63,120 nucleotides of DNA from Bacillota bacterium (GTDB taxonomy: Bacteria; Bacillota; Clostridia; Oscillospirales; Oscillospiraceae): assembly GCA_030535235.1 (NCBI GenBank), contig JAUNCL010000013.1, positions 2,370 through 65,489 on the forward strand, given 5' to 3'. A program made the translations under genes and the position numbers. The notes below the pieces were generated by a model, which was not told the DNA's origin, ran no database searches, and saw nothing but the letters and a program-made list of their open reading frames with translations. Numbering within the stretch: the first letter of the stretch is position 1; every line of letters begins with the position of its first letter. Shown piece by piece: positions 41,825 through 50,922 of the stretch.

Positions 41825-43108
41825 TCAGTATATCCTGTCCCGGTCGGGACTGCGCCGTTGGAGGAGACCCCGCTCCAGCCTGTCATAGGCCTCCTTCAGA
41901 AGCGCCGCGTAGGTGGCGGGCAGGTCCTCAGCCCGGCGGCGGCCGCCATGGAGGGTGATCTCCACACGCTCCTCGGCCAGAAGACGGTCCATCAGTTCCT
42001 CAAAAAAGTCTCCCTCACACAGGTGGACCACCCCGCCGGAGACATGCTCCAGCCAGAACAGGTCGGTGATATCCATGCCCCGCTGGTCCTCGAACCGGCT
42101 CACCAGGTACACCCCCCGGTGGAGCCCCCGGATGGGAGAGCGCCGGAAAACCGTGAAATACAGCTCCCCCTGCCATCGGTGGAAGACGTCCCAGGCCCTT
42201 CTGGGGTCGCAGCGGCAGTAGAGCTCCCGCAAGAGCTTTTTACGCCCATGGCCCCCCAGGCGGATCCACTGGATGCCGCCGCTCTCGGTGAGGGTCATCA
42301 TGGCCCGGGCCATGTTCCGGTTCATCGCCGGCCCCCGGGCCGGCTCGTAGCAGAACTCGTCCGCCAGGGCCTGGAAGACCCCCGACAGCTCCGACAGCCG
42401 CTTACCGTCCACGGCGGCGGTGATGCGGTTGAGGATCTCCAAAAAGTCCCGGGTGTGCAGGTTGTGGACGTCAGACTCCCCGCCGTCGGTGACCACGATG
42501 TGGTAGATCATCTCCTTCACCGACTGGACTCCATGGAAGTAGGCCGCGATGGTCAGGCACTGGGCGGCCTTCTCCCCGTCGCTCTGCCGCCCCAGGTACC
42601 AGTCGAAGGTCTCCAGCTCCTGGCCGGGGTTGTCGTCCAGCAGGTGGAGAATGTGAGCCATGGCGTTGGTCTCATAATCGCTCTCCCCGAAGTAATAGGA
42701 GGCGTTCTCACTGATCCGGTTCCACAGGCCGTTGCACAGTTCCATGCCCCGCCGGCCCAGCTCCTTCAGCAGGTCCATGTCCAGCAGGCGGACCCGCATC
42801 TCCCCCTCAAATCCCTGGTCCCGCTCAATATAGTAGAGATCCCCCCGCTCCGGGGGGCCGTAGAAATCAGTATACCACTTGAACAGAAGATAAAAGCTGT
42901 TTTCCTGCTGACCCGCCGCCACCCAGGCCATAGTTGTCCATGCTTCGCGAACGGGCCTTCCATGCCCGGCACAGTCGGCGAACATCCGGGCGATCTTCGG
43001 GTCCGACAGGATATCGTGGTACATCCAGCAGATCCTGTGCCGCTCGGTATCTGCCATGAGATCGTCGAAGGCGTCATGGTCTAAAAAAATGGGATCGTCG
43101 AAGCACAT
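41825..43108 (-). CDS. Protein of unknown family (427 aa)
   Basis: I do not recognise this protein. It is 427 residues, soluble, rich in aromatic and charged residues, and starts MCFDDPIFLDHDAFDDLM. It has no signal peptide or membrane helix and no nucleotide motif. The middle (about 150-300) is largely helical, with SGGIQWIRLGGHGRKKLLREL near residue 275. It is alone in direction with the deacetylase downstream, 84 nt away, and is separated from ftsK by a terminator. Confidence 0.7.
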   Translation of the reverse strand: MCFDDPIFLDHDAFDDLMADTERHRICWMYHDILSDPKIARMFADCAGHGRPVREAWTTMAWVAAGQQENSFYLLFKWYTDFYGPPERGDLYYIERDQGFEGEMRVRLLDMDLLKELGRRGMELCNGLWNRISENASYYFGESDYETNAMAHILHLLDDNPGQELETFDWYLGRQSDGEKAAQCLTIAAYFHGVQSVKEMIYHIVVTDGGESDVHNLHTRDFLEILNRITAAVDGKRLSELSGVFQALADEFCYEPARGPAMNRNMARAMMTLTESGGIQWIRLGGHGRKKLLRELYCRCDPRRAWDVFHRWQGELYFTVFRRSPIRGLHRGVYLVSRFEDQRGMDITDLFWLEHVSGGVVHLCEGDFFEELMDRLLAEERVEITLHGGRRRAEDLPATYAALLKEAYDRLERGLLQRRSPDRDRIY

Positions 43109-43255
43109 ACGCAGTCCTCATCTTGACATCGTTGGGTTTTCGGGGCAGCTTTCTTTTTTTCATTATACCAGTTACATCCTGCTTCTTCAATCGAAAAGAT
43201 GGGATTCTGACAAAAAATCTCCGTCAATTTTTTGGATTTTCCGTCGAATTGAGAA

Positions 43256-43289
43256 ATACAAAACGGACCGCTCCACGGGGAAGCGGTCC
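43256..43289 (-). terminator. Terminator after ftsK
   Basis: GGACCGCT (43265-43272) and AGCGGTCC (43282-43289) pair; the minus-strand tail is GTTTTGT. Confidence 0.75.
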
Positions 43290-43294
43290 ATTGC

Positions 43295-45970
43295 TCAGTC
43301 GGATTCGTAGTGCTGGGGGATGGGGTCGAAGGGGAGGATCTCCTCCTCCACCGGCGGGACGGGGTCCACGTAGTCCTCCTCCCCGCCGCCGTTCTGCATC
43401 TGCTGCCACTGCTCCTTGGTGATGAGGAGCTGCCGGGGCTTGGAACCCTCGAAGGGACCTACGATGCCCTGCTGCTCCATCTGGTCCACCAGGCGGGCGG
43501 CCCGGGCGTAGCCCAGCTTCAGCCGCCGCTGGAGCATGGACACCGAGGCCTGACCCAGCTCCAGGATCACATCCACCGCCGCCGAGAAGAGCTCGTCCTG
43601 CTCCTCTCCGCCGCCGTCCCCGCCGGGATAGCCGCCGGAGGAACCGGAGCCCTTGCCCTTCTTCTCGGACTCGGACACGTGCTGCTCGATCTGCTCCATG
43701 ACGGAGTCATCGTAGTCGGCGGTGCTGTTCTGCTTCACGCAGTCCACCACGGCGGCCACCTCCTCGTCGGAGATGAAGCAGCCCTGGACACGGAGGGGCT
43801 TGGCGGAGCCCAGGGGGAACCAGAGCATGTCGCCCTTGCCCACCAGCTTCTCCGCCCCGGTGGTGTCCAGAATAATCCGGGACTCCAGGGAGGAGGCCAC
43901 AGCGAAGGCCACCCGGGAGGGGATGTTGGCCTTCATCAGGCCGGTGATCACGTCGGCTGAGGGCCGCTGGGTGGCGATGACCAGGTGCATGCCGGAGGCA
44001 CGGCCCATCTGGGCCACCCGGCAGATGGACTCCTCCACCTCCTTGGCCGCCACCAGCATCAGGTCGGCCAGCTCGTCGATGACGATGACCACCTTGGGCA
44101 TGGGCTCCACATTCTCCTGGCCCTTGGCCCACTGGTTGTAGGAGGTGAGCTCCCGAACCCCCGCCTCGGCAAAGAGTCGGTAGCGCTTCATCATCTCCGT
44201 CACCGCCCACTGGAGGGCGCCGGCGGCCTTCTTGGGGTCGGTGACCACGGGGATGAGCAGGTGGGGAATGCCGTTGTAGCCCCCCAGCTCCACCATCTTG
44301 GGGTCCACCATGATGAGCCGCAGCTCCTCGGGGGTGGACTTGTAGAGCATACTGACGATGAGGGAGTTGATGCACACCGACTTACCGGAACCGGTGGTGC
44401 CGGCAATGAGCATGTGGGGCAGCTTGGCGCAGTCCCCCACGATGTAGTTGCCGCCGATGTCCTTGCCCACGGAGAAGGCCGCGCTGGACTTGTGCCGGCG
44501 GAAGTTGTCGGAGTCCAGGACCTCCCGGATGGGAACGGGAGTGACCACCTTGTTGGGGACCTCCACCCCCACCACGGAGATCTTGCCGGGCACCGGAGCG
44601 ATGCGGACGTTGGACACACCCAGGGCCAGGGCCACGTCGTCGGAGAGGTTGGTCAGCTTGTTCAGCCGGACTCCCTGCTCCAGGGCCACCTCGTACCGGG
44701 TGACGGAGGGGCCTTGCACTGCCCCGGTCACATGTCCGTCGATGCCAAAGGAGGTCAGGACGCTGGCCAGACGGTCCAGGGTCCCCTCCACCTCCTCGCT
44801 GGCCGCCCTCTGGGCGTCTCCGCTGGGCGGGGTCAGGATATCCAGGGGCGGATACTGATAGGCTTTCGGCTCCTCCTCCAGGGTCCGCTCTATGGTCTGG
44901 GTGACCTGCTGGGCCTCCTGGCGGATGGCCTCCTGCCGCTGGGCCTTGGTCTCCTCCCGGGGGAGCGCCTCAGGGAGGGGATCGTCAAAGGTGATCACGT
45001 CCTCCTCCTCGCCGGTCAGTTCCTCCAGCACCTCATCGGGGCGCTTCACATGGGTCCTGCGGCTGAAAAAGGATGTCTTGTTCCCCTTCAGTGCATCCGC
45101 AGCCTCCTCCTCCCGGGTCTTCTCCCGGGGGGGCTGGACAGGTTCCGATTCCTTGACGGGCTTCTGCTGTTCCGGCTCGTCCAGGGGGATATCCGCCGCC
45201 CTCTTCCGGGGTGCTCTCCGACCCAGCAGAGGGGCCCAGAAGGGCTCCGGCTGACGGGCCGGGGGCGGCAGTTCCTCCTCATAGGGCTCCGGCTCGTAGT
45301 CGTAATCGTAGTCGTCCTCCTCGTCCTCGTACTCCGCCCGCCGGGCCCGGCGGTCCCGCAGGTAGGCAAGGGCCCCCGCCGGCGTCACACGGAAGATCCC
45401 GGCCAAAAGGACCAGCATCACCAGCACAAAGAGAATTCCCGCACCGATGGAGCTGAACCAGGTGGCGAAGGAAATGCTCAGAAAGCCCCCCAAGACGCCG
45501 CCGCTGAAGCCGTTGATCCCATCCCGCCACAGGGCGGCAAAGGTGGAGAAGGCCATCTGATAGGGGTAGGGGGACATCAGCAGGTGAATGAAGGCCCCCA
45601 GAAACACCGGAAAGAGCCCCAAGCACCAGAGGCGCAGGCAGTGGGACCGCTGCCGCTGAAGGAGCAGCAGTCCCGCCGCCCCCAGCAGGGCCGGGACCAC
45701 AGCCCAGACGCCGTACCCCACCAGCCCCTTGATCCCGCTGCACAGGAAGTCCACCACCACGGCGTGGGCGCCGGTCATGCCCAATACCAGCATCACCGCC
45801 AGGAAGACGCACGCTGCCGCGCCGATGCCCCGGGCCAGCATGTTGGGCATGTAAACCGGCTTTTTCTCCTTGGCTGCGGACTGTTTGGAAGGGGCGGGCT
45901 TTTTGGTTCCCGTCTTCTTCTCTGCCGGTTTCGATTTGCTGTTTGCGGTTTTCTTTTGTGTGGAAGCCAT
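43295..45970 (-). CDS. FtsK/SpoIIIE DNA translocase
   Basis: An 891-residue DNA pump that moves chromosomes through the division or sporulation septum. A Lys/Ser-rich start (about 1-35) leads to four membrane helices (about 45-195), then an acidic/Arg-rich linker (about 200-370). The motor domain holds Walker A GTTGSGKSVCIN (near 533) and Walker B VIVIDELADLM (near 630). The C-terminal winged helix (about 815-880: LGQASVSMLQRRLKLGYARAARLV) is the gamma domain that reads chromosomal orientation sites. Only one FtsK-type gene is seen here, so it may serve both roles. Last gene of a long operon. Confidence 0.94.
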   Translation of the reverse strand: MASTQKKTANSKSKPAEKKTGTKKPAPSKQSAAKEKKPVYMPNMLARGIGAAACVFLAVMLVLGMTGAHAVVVDFLCSGIKGLVGYGVWAVVPALLGAAGLLLLQRQRSHCLRLWCLGLFPVFLGAFIHLLMSPYPYQMAFSTFAALWRDGINGFSGGVLGGFLSISFATWFSSIGAGILFVLVMLVLLAGIFRVTPAGALAYLRDRRARRAEYEDEEDDYDYDYEPEPYEEELPPPARQPEPFWAPLLGRRAPRKRAADIPLDEPEQQKPVKESEPVQPPREKTREEEAADALKGNKTSFFSRRTHVKRPDEVLEELTGEEEDVITFDDPLPEALPREETKAQRQEAIRQEAQQVTQTIERTLEEEPKAYQYPPLDILTPPSGDAQRAASEEVEGTLDRLASVLTSFGIDGHVTGAVQGPSVTRYEVALEQGVRLNKLTNLSDDVALALGVSNVRIAPVPGKISVVGVEVPNKVVTPVPIREVLDSDNFRRHKSSAAFSVGKDIGGNYIVGDCAKLPHMLIAGTTGSGKSVCINSLIVSMLYKSTPEELRLIMVDPKMVELGGYNGIPHLLIPVVTDPKKAAGALQWAVTEMMKRYRLFAEAGVRELTSYNQWAKGQENVEPMPKVVIVIDELADLMLVAAKEVEESICRVAQMGRASGMHLVIATQRPSADVITGLMKANIPSRVAFAVASSLESRIILDTTGAEKLVGKGDMLWFPLGSAKPLRVQGCFISDEEVAAVVDCVKQNSTADYDDSVMEQIEQHVSESEKKGKGSGSSGGYPGGDGGGEEQDELFSAAVDVILELGQASVSMLQRRLKLGYARAARLVDQMEQQGIVGPFEGSKPRQLLITKEQWQQMQNGGGEEDYVDPVPPVEEEILPFDPIPQHYESD

Positions 45971-45993
45971 AGTTCCCTCCTTGCCTGTGGGAA

Positions 45994-46839
45994 TTACTTA
46001 AAAATGAGGGTGGCCACCACCGCCGCGGCGCCGATGCCCCAGCAGTAGTAGGCGAAATTGCCAAACTTGCCCTTGTCCGCCAGCAGGTTCACCAGCCGGA
46101 TGGCAAAGTAGCCGGACACGGCGGCCACCACGGTGCCGGCGATGTAACCGGGGAGCAGGGACAGGTCAATGCCGGCGGAGACTGCCTCTCCGATGCTGAG
46201 GATATTGGCCCCCAGGACGGCGGGGATGGACAGCAGGAAGGAGAAGCGCACGGCAAACTTCCGGCTGAAGCCCCGCATCATACCGGCGGAGATGGTGGTG
46301 CCGGACCGGGACAGACCGGGGACCACGGCGATGGCCTGTCCCACGCCCACCAGCAGGGCGTCCAGCAGGGTGGCCGACTTGGCAGTCTTCTTCCCCCGGG
46401 CCATACGGTCGGAGAAGAAGAGGATGCAGCCGGTGACGATGAGGGCGCAGCCCACGAAGATGGTGTTGGTGTACAGCCCCTCCACCTTGTCCTTGATGGG
46501 CAGGACGACAAAGAGGGGCAGGGTGGCCACAATGATCATCAGGATCATCCGGCCCTTGGGGGACAGCCGTCCCATTGCGGCCCGCTTCTCCTTGGAGAAC
46601 AGGCAGGCCACGATGCGGATAAACTCCTTGACCAGACCCACGATATCCTTCCAATAATAGACAAAGATAGCGATGAGGGTGCCCAGGTGGAGCAGGACGT
46701 CAAAGAACAGGCCGGCCTCCTCCAGCCCGAAGAAGGTCTGGAACAGGGACAGATGGCCTGAGCTGGAGATGGGCAGGAACTCCGCCACACCCTGGACCAG
46801 GCCCAAAAAGACGGAAGAGATAAAATGCAAGGCGGTCAC
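45994..46839 (-). CDS. uppP: UppP, undecaprenyl-diphosphatase
   Basis: A 281-residue membrane enzyme that recycles the cell-wall lipid carrier by removing a phosphate from undecaprenyl diphosphate. It also gives resistance to bacitracin. The first motif is GVAEFLPISSSGHL near residue 17; the second is PGLSRSGTTISAGM near 173. Both are the BacA-family active site. About eight membrane helices. Lies 17 nt after the aminopeptidase gene and 23 nt before ftsK. Confidence 0.95.
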   Translation of the reverse strand: MTALHFISSVFLGLVQGVAEFLPISSSGHLSLFQTFFGLEEAGLFFDVLLHLGTLIAIFVYYWKDIVGLVKEFIRIVACLFSKEKRAAMGRLSPKGRMILMIIVATLPLFVVLPIKDKVEGLYTNTIFVGCALIVTGCILFFSDRMARGKKTAKSATLLDALLVGVGQAIAVVPGLSRSGTTISAGMMRGFSRKFAVRFSFLLSIPAVLGANILSIGEAVSAGIDLSLLPGYIAGTVVAAVSGYFAIRLVNLLADKGKFGNFAYYCWGIGAAAVVATLIFK

Positions 46840-46856
46840 GCCTCCTTCCTATGGTT

Positions 46857-48269
46857 TCAGAATTTGGTGTTGTACAGGGCCTTCATACCCTTGTAGGTCA
46901 TGTAGCAGTCCAGCTTGGCGGTGGTCTCAAAGGGGGCGTGCATGGAGAGCACCGGCACTCCGGCGTCAATGGTGTCGATGTTGCGGTTGGCCATGTAGCA
47001 GGCCACGGTGCCGCCGCCGCCCTGGTCGGTCTTGCCCAGCTCGGCCAGCTGCCAGACCACCCGGTTCTCCGCAAAGGTCCGGCGGACTTTTGCCACCAGC
47101 TCGGCGGAGGCATCGGAGGCCCCGGACTTGCCCCGGGCGCCGGTGTACTTGCTGATGCACACGCCGTAGTTCAGATAGGCGCTGTTCCGGGCCTCGTAGG
47201 CCTCGGCGAAGTTGGGGTCGTAAGCGGCGGTCACATCGGCGGACAGGCAGAAGGCCTTCTCATAGCAGGTCTTCAGGGGGACCTCCTGGGCGTCGCACAG
47301 GTCGCTCATAAAGGCGTCAAAGGCCCAGGACTGCATACCGGTGACACCCTCGGAGCCGATCTCCTCCTTGTCCGCCAGGACGCAGACGGCGGTGATCTCG
47401 GGGGACTCCAGCTCCAGCAGGGCTTTTAAGCAGGCGTAGCTGCACACCCGGTCGTCCTGGCCGTAGGCCCCGATGACCGAGCGGTCCAGGCCGATATCCA
47501 CTGCCCTGGCGGCGGGGACGGCCATGAGCTCGGCGGAGAGGAAGTCCTCCTCCACCATGCCGTACTTCTCGTGGAGAATGTCCAGGATGGCGGTCTTCAC
47601 CCGGTCGGTGCCCTCCTCCTTGCCGAAGGGGCGGCTGCCGATGAAGACGTTGAGCTGCTCGGCGGTGACGATATTGCCCATGGTCTTCTGGGCCTGGTCG
47701 CTGGCCAGGTGGGGCAGCAGGTCCCCCACGGTGAACTGGGGGTCGCCGGGGTCCTCGCCGATGCGGACGGTGACGGTCTCGCCGTTCTCCAGCACCACCA
47801 CGCCATGGAGGGCCAGGGGGATGGTGGTCCACTGGTACTTCTTGATGCCGCCGTAGTAGTGGGTCTTGAGATAGGCCATCTCCTTGTCCTCATAGAGGGG
47901 GTTCTGCTTCAGGTCCAGCCGGGGGGAGTCGATGTGGGCCGCGCCGATGACCGCCCCCTCTGCCAGAGACTTCTTACCGATGACCGCCAGGGTCAGGGCC
48001 TTGCCCCGGTTGTTGCGATAGACCTTGTCGCCGGGCCGGAGGGTCTCCCCCCGGACCAGAGGCCGGAAGCCGGCGGCCTCGGCCAGACGGATGGCATAGT
48101 CCACGCACTCCCGCTCGGTCTTGCCCTGATCCAGGAAGATCTTATAGCCCTCGCAGTAGTCCCGGATGAGGGTCTCCTCCCCGTCCTCCAACCGGTCGTA
48201 GCCGTTGGTCTTCTGACGGAAGAGTTCCTTTTGCTTCTTTTGCAGTTCTGTCTGCTCTTTGTTTTCCAT
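46857..48269 (-). CDS. M18-family aminopeptidase
   Basis: A 470-residue zinc aminopeptidase of the M18 (aspartyl aminopeptidase-like) family. Metal ligands appear as the AAHIDSPRLDLKQNPLYE region (near 109), DKEEIGSEGVTG (near 295) and SMHAPFETTAKLD (near 440). This form, with its C-terminal GGGGTVACYMANRNIDTID stretch, is common in Clostridia. It lies in the prfA-ftsK operon, 3 nt after coaE. Confidence 0.92.
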   Translation of the reverse strand: MENKEQTELQKKQKELFRQKTNGYDRLEDGEETLIRDYCEGYKIFLDQGKTERECVDYAIRLAEAAGFRPLVRGETLRPGDKVYRNNRGKALTLAVIGKKSLAEGAVIGAAHIDSPRLDLKQNPLYEDKEMAYLKTHYYGGIKKYQWTTIPLALHGVVVLENGETVTVRIGEDPGDPQFTVGDLLPHLASDQAQKTMGNIVTAEQLNVFIGSRPFGKEEGTDRVKTAILDILHEKYGMVEEDFLSAELMAVPAARAVDIGLDRSVIGAYGQDDRVCSYACLKALLELESPEITAVCVLADKEEIGSEGVTGMQSWAFDAFMSDLCDAQEVPLKTCYEKAFCLSADVTAAYDPNFAEAYEARNSAYLNYGVCISKYTGARGKSGASDASAELVAKVRRTFAENRVVWQLAELGKTDQGGGGTVACYMANRNIDTIDAGVPVLSMHAPFETTAKLDCYMTYKGMKALYNTKF

Positions 48270-48272
48270 AGG

Positions 48273-48872
48273 TCAGGTTTCCTCCAAAATCCGGCGGAAC
48301 AGGGCCACGGCCCGCAGGGAGAAGGTCTCCACGGTGTCCGCCTCGGTGTTATGTAAGTTGTAGTCGCAGTGATCCCGGAACCAGTCGCTGGGCTTCTGGG
48401 CGTTCACCCGCATGCGGGCGTACTCCTCGGAAATCCCCTCCCGGTTCATAATGCGGCGGACCCGCAGGTCCTCCGGGGCAGTCACTGCCACGGTGCAGTC
48501 ACAGTAATTGACCAACGTGCTCTCCAGCAGCGCGATGGCGTCGATGGCGGCGGCAGGCCGGCCCTGGGTCCGGGCCTCCTCGATCCGCCGGCCGGTCTCC
48601 CGGTCCACATATTTGTGGGTGATGGCATTCAGGTCCTCCAGGGCTTCCTTGTCCTGAAAGACGATGGCCCCCAGCTTCTTCCGGTCCAGGACATTACCCT
48701 GGTACACATCGCCGAAGCGGGCGGTGAGTTCGGCCTGCATCTCCGCGCTGCTGACGGTGAGGTCGTGGTAGACTGCGTCGGCGTCGATGATGCAGCCCCC
48801 CAGGCTGGTCAGGGCATTGAGGGCAGTGGTCTTCCCGGCGCCGGTGGGGCCGGTGATGCCGATGACTTTCAT
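48273..48872 (-). CDS. coaE: CoaE, dephospho-CoA kinase
   Basis: A 199-residue kinase for the last step of coenzyme A synthesis. The P-loop is GITGPTGAGKTTA (near residue 5), followed by CIIDADAVYHDL, the family's acidic substrate motif. The RIEEARTQGRPAAAIDAIALLES region matches CoaE. Length is normal. It starts 1 nt after tsaC. Confidence 0.93.
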   Translation of the reverse strand: MKVIGITGPTGAGKTTALNALTSLGGCIIDADAVYHDLTVSSAEMQAELTARFGDVYQGNVLDRKKLGAIVFQDKEALEDLNAITHKYVDRETGRRIEEARTQGRPAAAIDAIALLESTLVNYCDCTVAVTAPEDLRVRRIMNREGISEEYARMRVNAQKPSDWFRDHCDYNLHNTEADTVETFSLRAVALFRRILEET

Positions 48873-48873
48873 C

Positions 48874-49509
48874 TCAGGTCATCTCCTTTAAGAAATCTAA
48901 CAGTTCCCGGCCGGGGATACCCCCCTCCCGGAGGATTTTGGGCTCCTCTCCCGTCAGGGAGACAATGGTGGACTCCACCCCCAGACCGCAGGCCCCGCCG
49001 TCCAGGACGGCTTCGATTTTGCCATCAAAATAGTCCAGCACCTCCCCGGCAGTCTTGGCCGATGGCAGGTCGGAGGGGTTGGCTGAGGGGGCGGCCAAAG
49101 GCTCCCCCAGAGCCCGGATCAGGGCCAGGGTCATGGGGTGGTCCGGGCAGCGGACCCCCAAAGTGCCCCCTCCCCGGGTGACGGTGGGAGCCACCTCTCC
49201 CCTGTCCTCCAGAACCATGGTCAGGGGTCCGGGCCAGTATTGTTCCGCCAGCCGCCAGGCGACGGCGGGGATATTTTGGGTATACCGCTCTACCATCTCC
49301 ATACCGGAGACCAGGATGCTCAGGGGCTTGTCCGGGCTGCGGCCCTTCACCGCGTAAATGGCCCGGACGGCGGTATCGTCCCCGGCCCGGGCGGCCAGTC
49401 CATAGACCGTCTCCGTGGGAACGGCCACCAATCCCCCCCGTTTCAGGAGCTCCGCGGCAGAGGGAACGTCCTCCATAGCATATCGCCGGGTTGTTTTTTT
49501 CTCATTCAT
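48874..49509 (-). CDS. tsaC: Threonylcarbamoyl-AMP synthase (Sua5/TsaC)
   Basis: A 211-residue enzyme making threonylcarbamoyl-AMP for the t6A37 tRNA modification. The fold motifs are GGLVAVPTETVYGLAA near residue 25, KGRSPDKPLSILV near 53 and STIVSLTGEEPKILREG near the end. The length matches the short TsaC form without the extra Sua5 domain. It starts 4 nt after the prfA stop. An ATG 33 nt further in has no ribosome site, so I keep the first. Confidence 0.94.
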   Translation of the reverse strand: MNEKKTTRRYAMEDVPSAAELLKRGGLVAVPTETVYGLAARAGDDTAVRAIYAVKGRSPDKPLSILVSGMEMVERYTQNIPAVAWRLAEQYWPGPLTMVLEDRGEVAPTVTRGGGTLGVRCPDHPMTLALIRALGEPLAAPSANPSDLPSAKTAGEVLDYFDGKIEAVLDGGACGLGVESTIVSLTGEEPKILREGGIPGRELLDFLKEMT

Positions 49510-49513
49510 GGGT

Positions 49514-50569
49514 TCATTGGCTCCTCTGCTTTTCCAGGCGTTCCGCCAGGACCAGGCCGTCGATGATCTCCTCCAGGTCGCCGTTCATGACGGCGTCGAT
49601 CTTGTAGAGGGTCAGGCCGATCCGGTGGTCGGTGACCCGGCCCTGGGGGAAGTTATAGGTGCGGATGCGCTCGTTGCGCATCCCCGTCCCCACCTGGCTG
49701 CGGCGCTGACCGGCGATGGCCGCCTCCTGCTCCTGGACAGCCTGCTCGTAGAGCCGGGAGCGGAGGATGGACAATGCCCGGTCCTTGTTTTTGTGCTGGC
49801 TGCGCTGGTCCTGGCACTCCACCACCGTCCCCGTGGGGAGGTGGGTGATGCGGATGGCCGACTCGGTCTTGTTGATGTGCTGGCCCCCGGCGCCGGAGGC
49901 CCGGAAGGTATCGATCCGCAGGTCGGCAGGGTCCAAGTGGAACTCCACCTCGTCCACCTGAGGCAAAACGGCCACGGTGCAGGTGGAGGTGTGGATGCGG
50001 CCGCCGGACTCGGTCTCCGGGACCCGCTGGACCCGGTGAACGCCGCTCTCGTGCTTTAAGCGGGCAAAGACCCCCTCCCCTTCCACCAGGAAGGAGATCT
50101 CCTTGATCCCCCCCAGCTCGGTCTCGCTGAGACTGGCCAGCTCAATGCGCCACCCCTGCTTCTCGCTGTGCATGGCGTACATCCGATAGAGGCTGGCAGC
50201 AAAGAGGGCCGCCTCCTCTCCCCCCACCCCGGCCCGGATCTCCAGGATGACGCTCTTGTCGTCCATAGGGTCCTTGGGGATGAGCAGGAGCTTCAGCTCC
50301 TCCTCCAAACGCTCCTCCTCTGCCTTCAGCCCATCATACTCCGCCCGGGCCAAGTCCCGGCACTCCGGGTCGGAGAGCAGGTCGGTGAGGCCCGCCAGCT
50401 CCCGGTGGGTCTCCTGAAGGCGGCGGTACTTTTCCACGATGGGGGTCAGTTCCTTCTGCTCCCTGGTAAGTCGGGCCAGCTTCTCCGGGTCGCCATAGGT
50501 CTCCGGCTGGGCCAGCTGGGTCTCCAGCTCCTCCAGCCGGAGGGCCATCCTTTTCAGCCGGTCCTGCAT
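49514..50569 (-). CDS. prfA: Peptide chain release factor 1
   Basis: A 351-residue RF1 that ends translation at UAA and UAG. The GGQ motif is ASGAGGQHINKTESA near residue 225, and the stop-reading tripeptide is PET in HRVQRVPETES, an RF1-type PxT rather than the SPF of RF2. Length is normal for RF1. Its start overlaps the stop of the upstream 101-residue gene as TAATG, so the two are coupled. Confidence 0.96.
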   Translation of the reverse strand: MQDRLKRMALRLEELETQLAQPETYGDPEKLARLTREQKELTPIVEKYRRLQETHRELAGLTDLLSDPECRDLARAEYDGLKAEEERLEEELKLLLIPKDPMDDKSVILEIRAGVGGEEAALFAASLYRMYAMHSEKQGWRIELASLSETELGGIKEISFLVEGEGVFARLKHESGVHRVQRVPETESGGRIHTSTCTVAVLPQVDEVEFHLDPADLRIDTFRASGAGGQHINKTESAIRITHLPTGTVVECQDQRSQHKNKDRALSILRSRLYEQAVQEQEAAIAGQRRSQVGTGMRNERIRTYNFPQGRVTDHRIGLTLYKIDAVMNGDLEEIIDGLVLAERLEKQRSQ

Positions 50570-50874
50570 TACTCGCCCTTGTCCTCCGCCTGCTTGGCAG
50601 CGGCCTCGGCGGCCTTCTCCTCGGCCTCCCGGCGCTCCCAGTCGGCCAGCATGGCCTCAAACTGGTTCATCATCATGGAGTACTCGATGCCGGCCACCTC
50701 AGAGGCGGACATGGGAGTCATGGCCTCCTCCATCTCCTTCTTGAACTCCTCGTCAAACTTTTCGTCGTTCTCCACTTCCACCAGCTCCCCGGCGGCTGCC
50801 TTGGCGTCCATCAGGTCGAAGAGCTCCTTCATCTTTTCCTCGGTGGTCTGAACCTTCTTTTCATTCTCGGACAT
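50569..50874 (-). CDS. Small charged helical protein, unknown
   Basis: A 101-residue acidic, Lys/Glu/Ala/Met-rich protein without a membrane segment or known domain. It looks helical and possibly coiled coil (ADWERREAEEKAAEAAAKQ at the end). It sits directly before prfA with a one-base stop/start overlap, so its dose is probably tied to RF1. GGAGAAAT precedes the ATG. Function unknown. Confidence 0.8.
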   Translation of the reverse strand: MSENEKKVQTTEEKMKELFDLMDAKAAAGELVEVENDEKFDEEFKKEMEEAMTPMSASEVAGIEYSMMMNQFEAMLADWERREAEEKAAEAAAKQAEDKGE

Positions 50875-50922
50875 GGTAATTTCTCCTTTTCCTTAATAAT
50901 AATGATATTTTGTGCAATCGTT

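Noticed and set aside
40214-43084. 956-codon plus-strand frame across the crotonase, deacetylase and unknown gene
   Set aside because: It spans three minus-strand genes including their gaps and is Pro/Gly/Leu/Gln-rich; high GC removes stops by chance.
43985-46048. 687-codon plus-strand frame opposite ftsK
   Set aside because: Antisense of a clear FtsK gene; Gly/Leu/His/Gln-rich low-information sequence.
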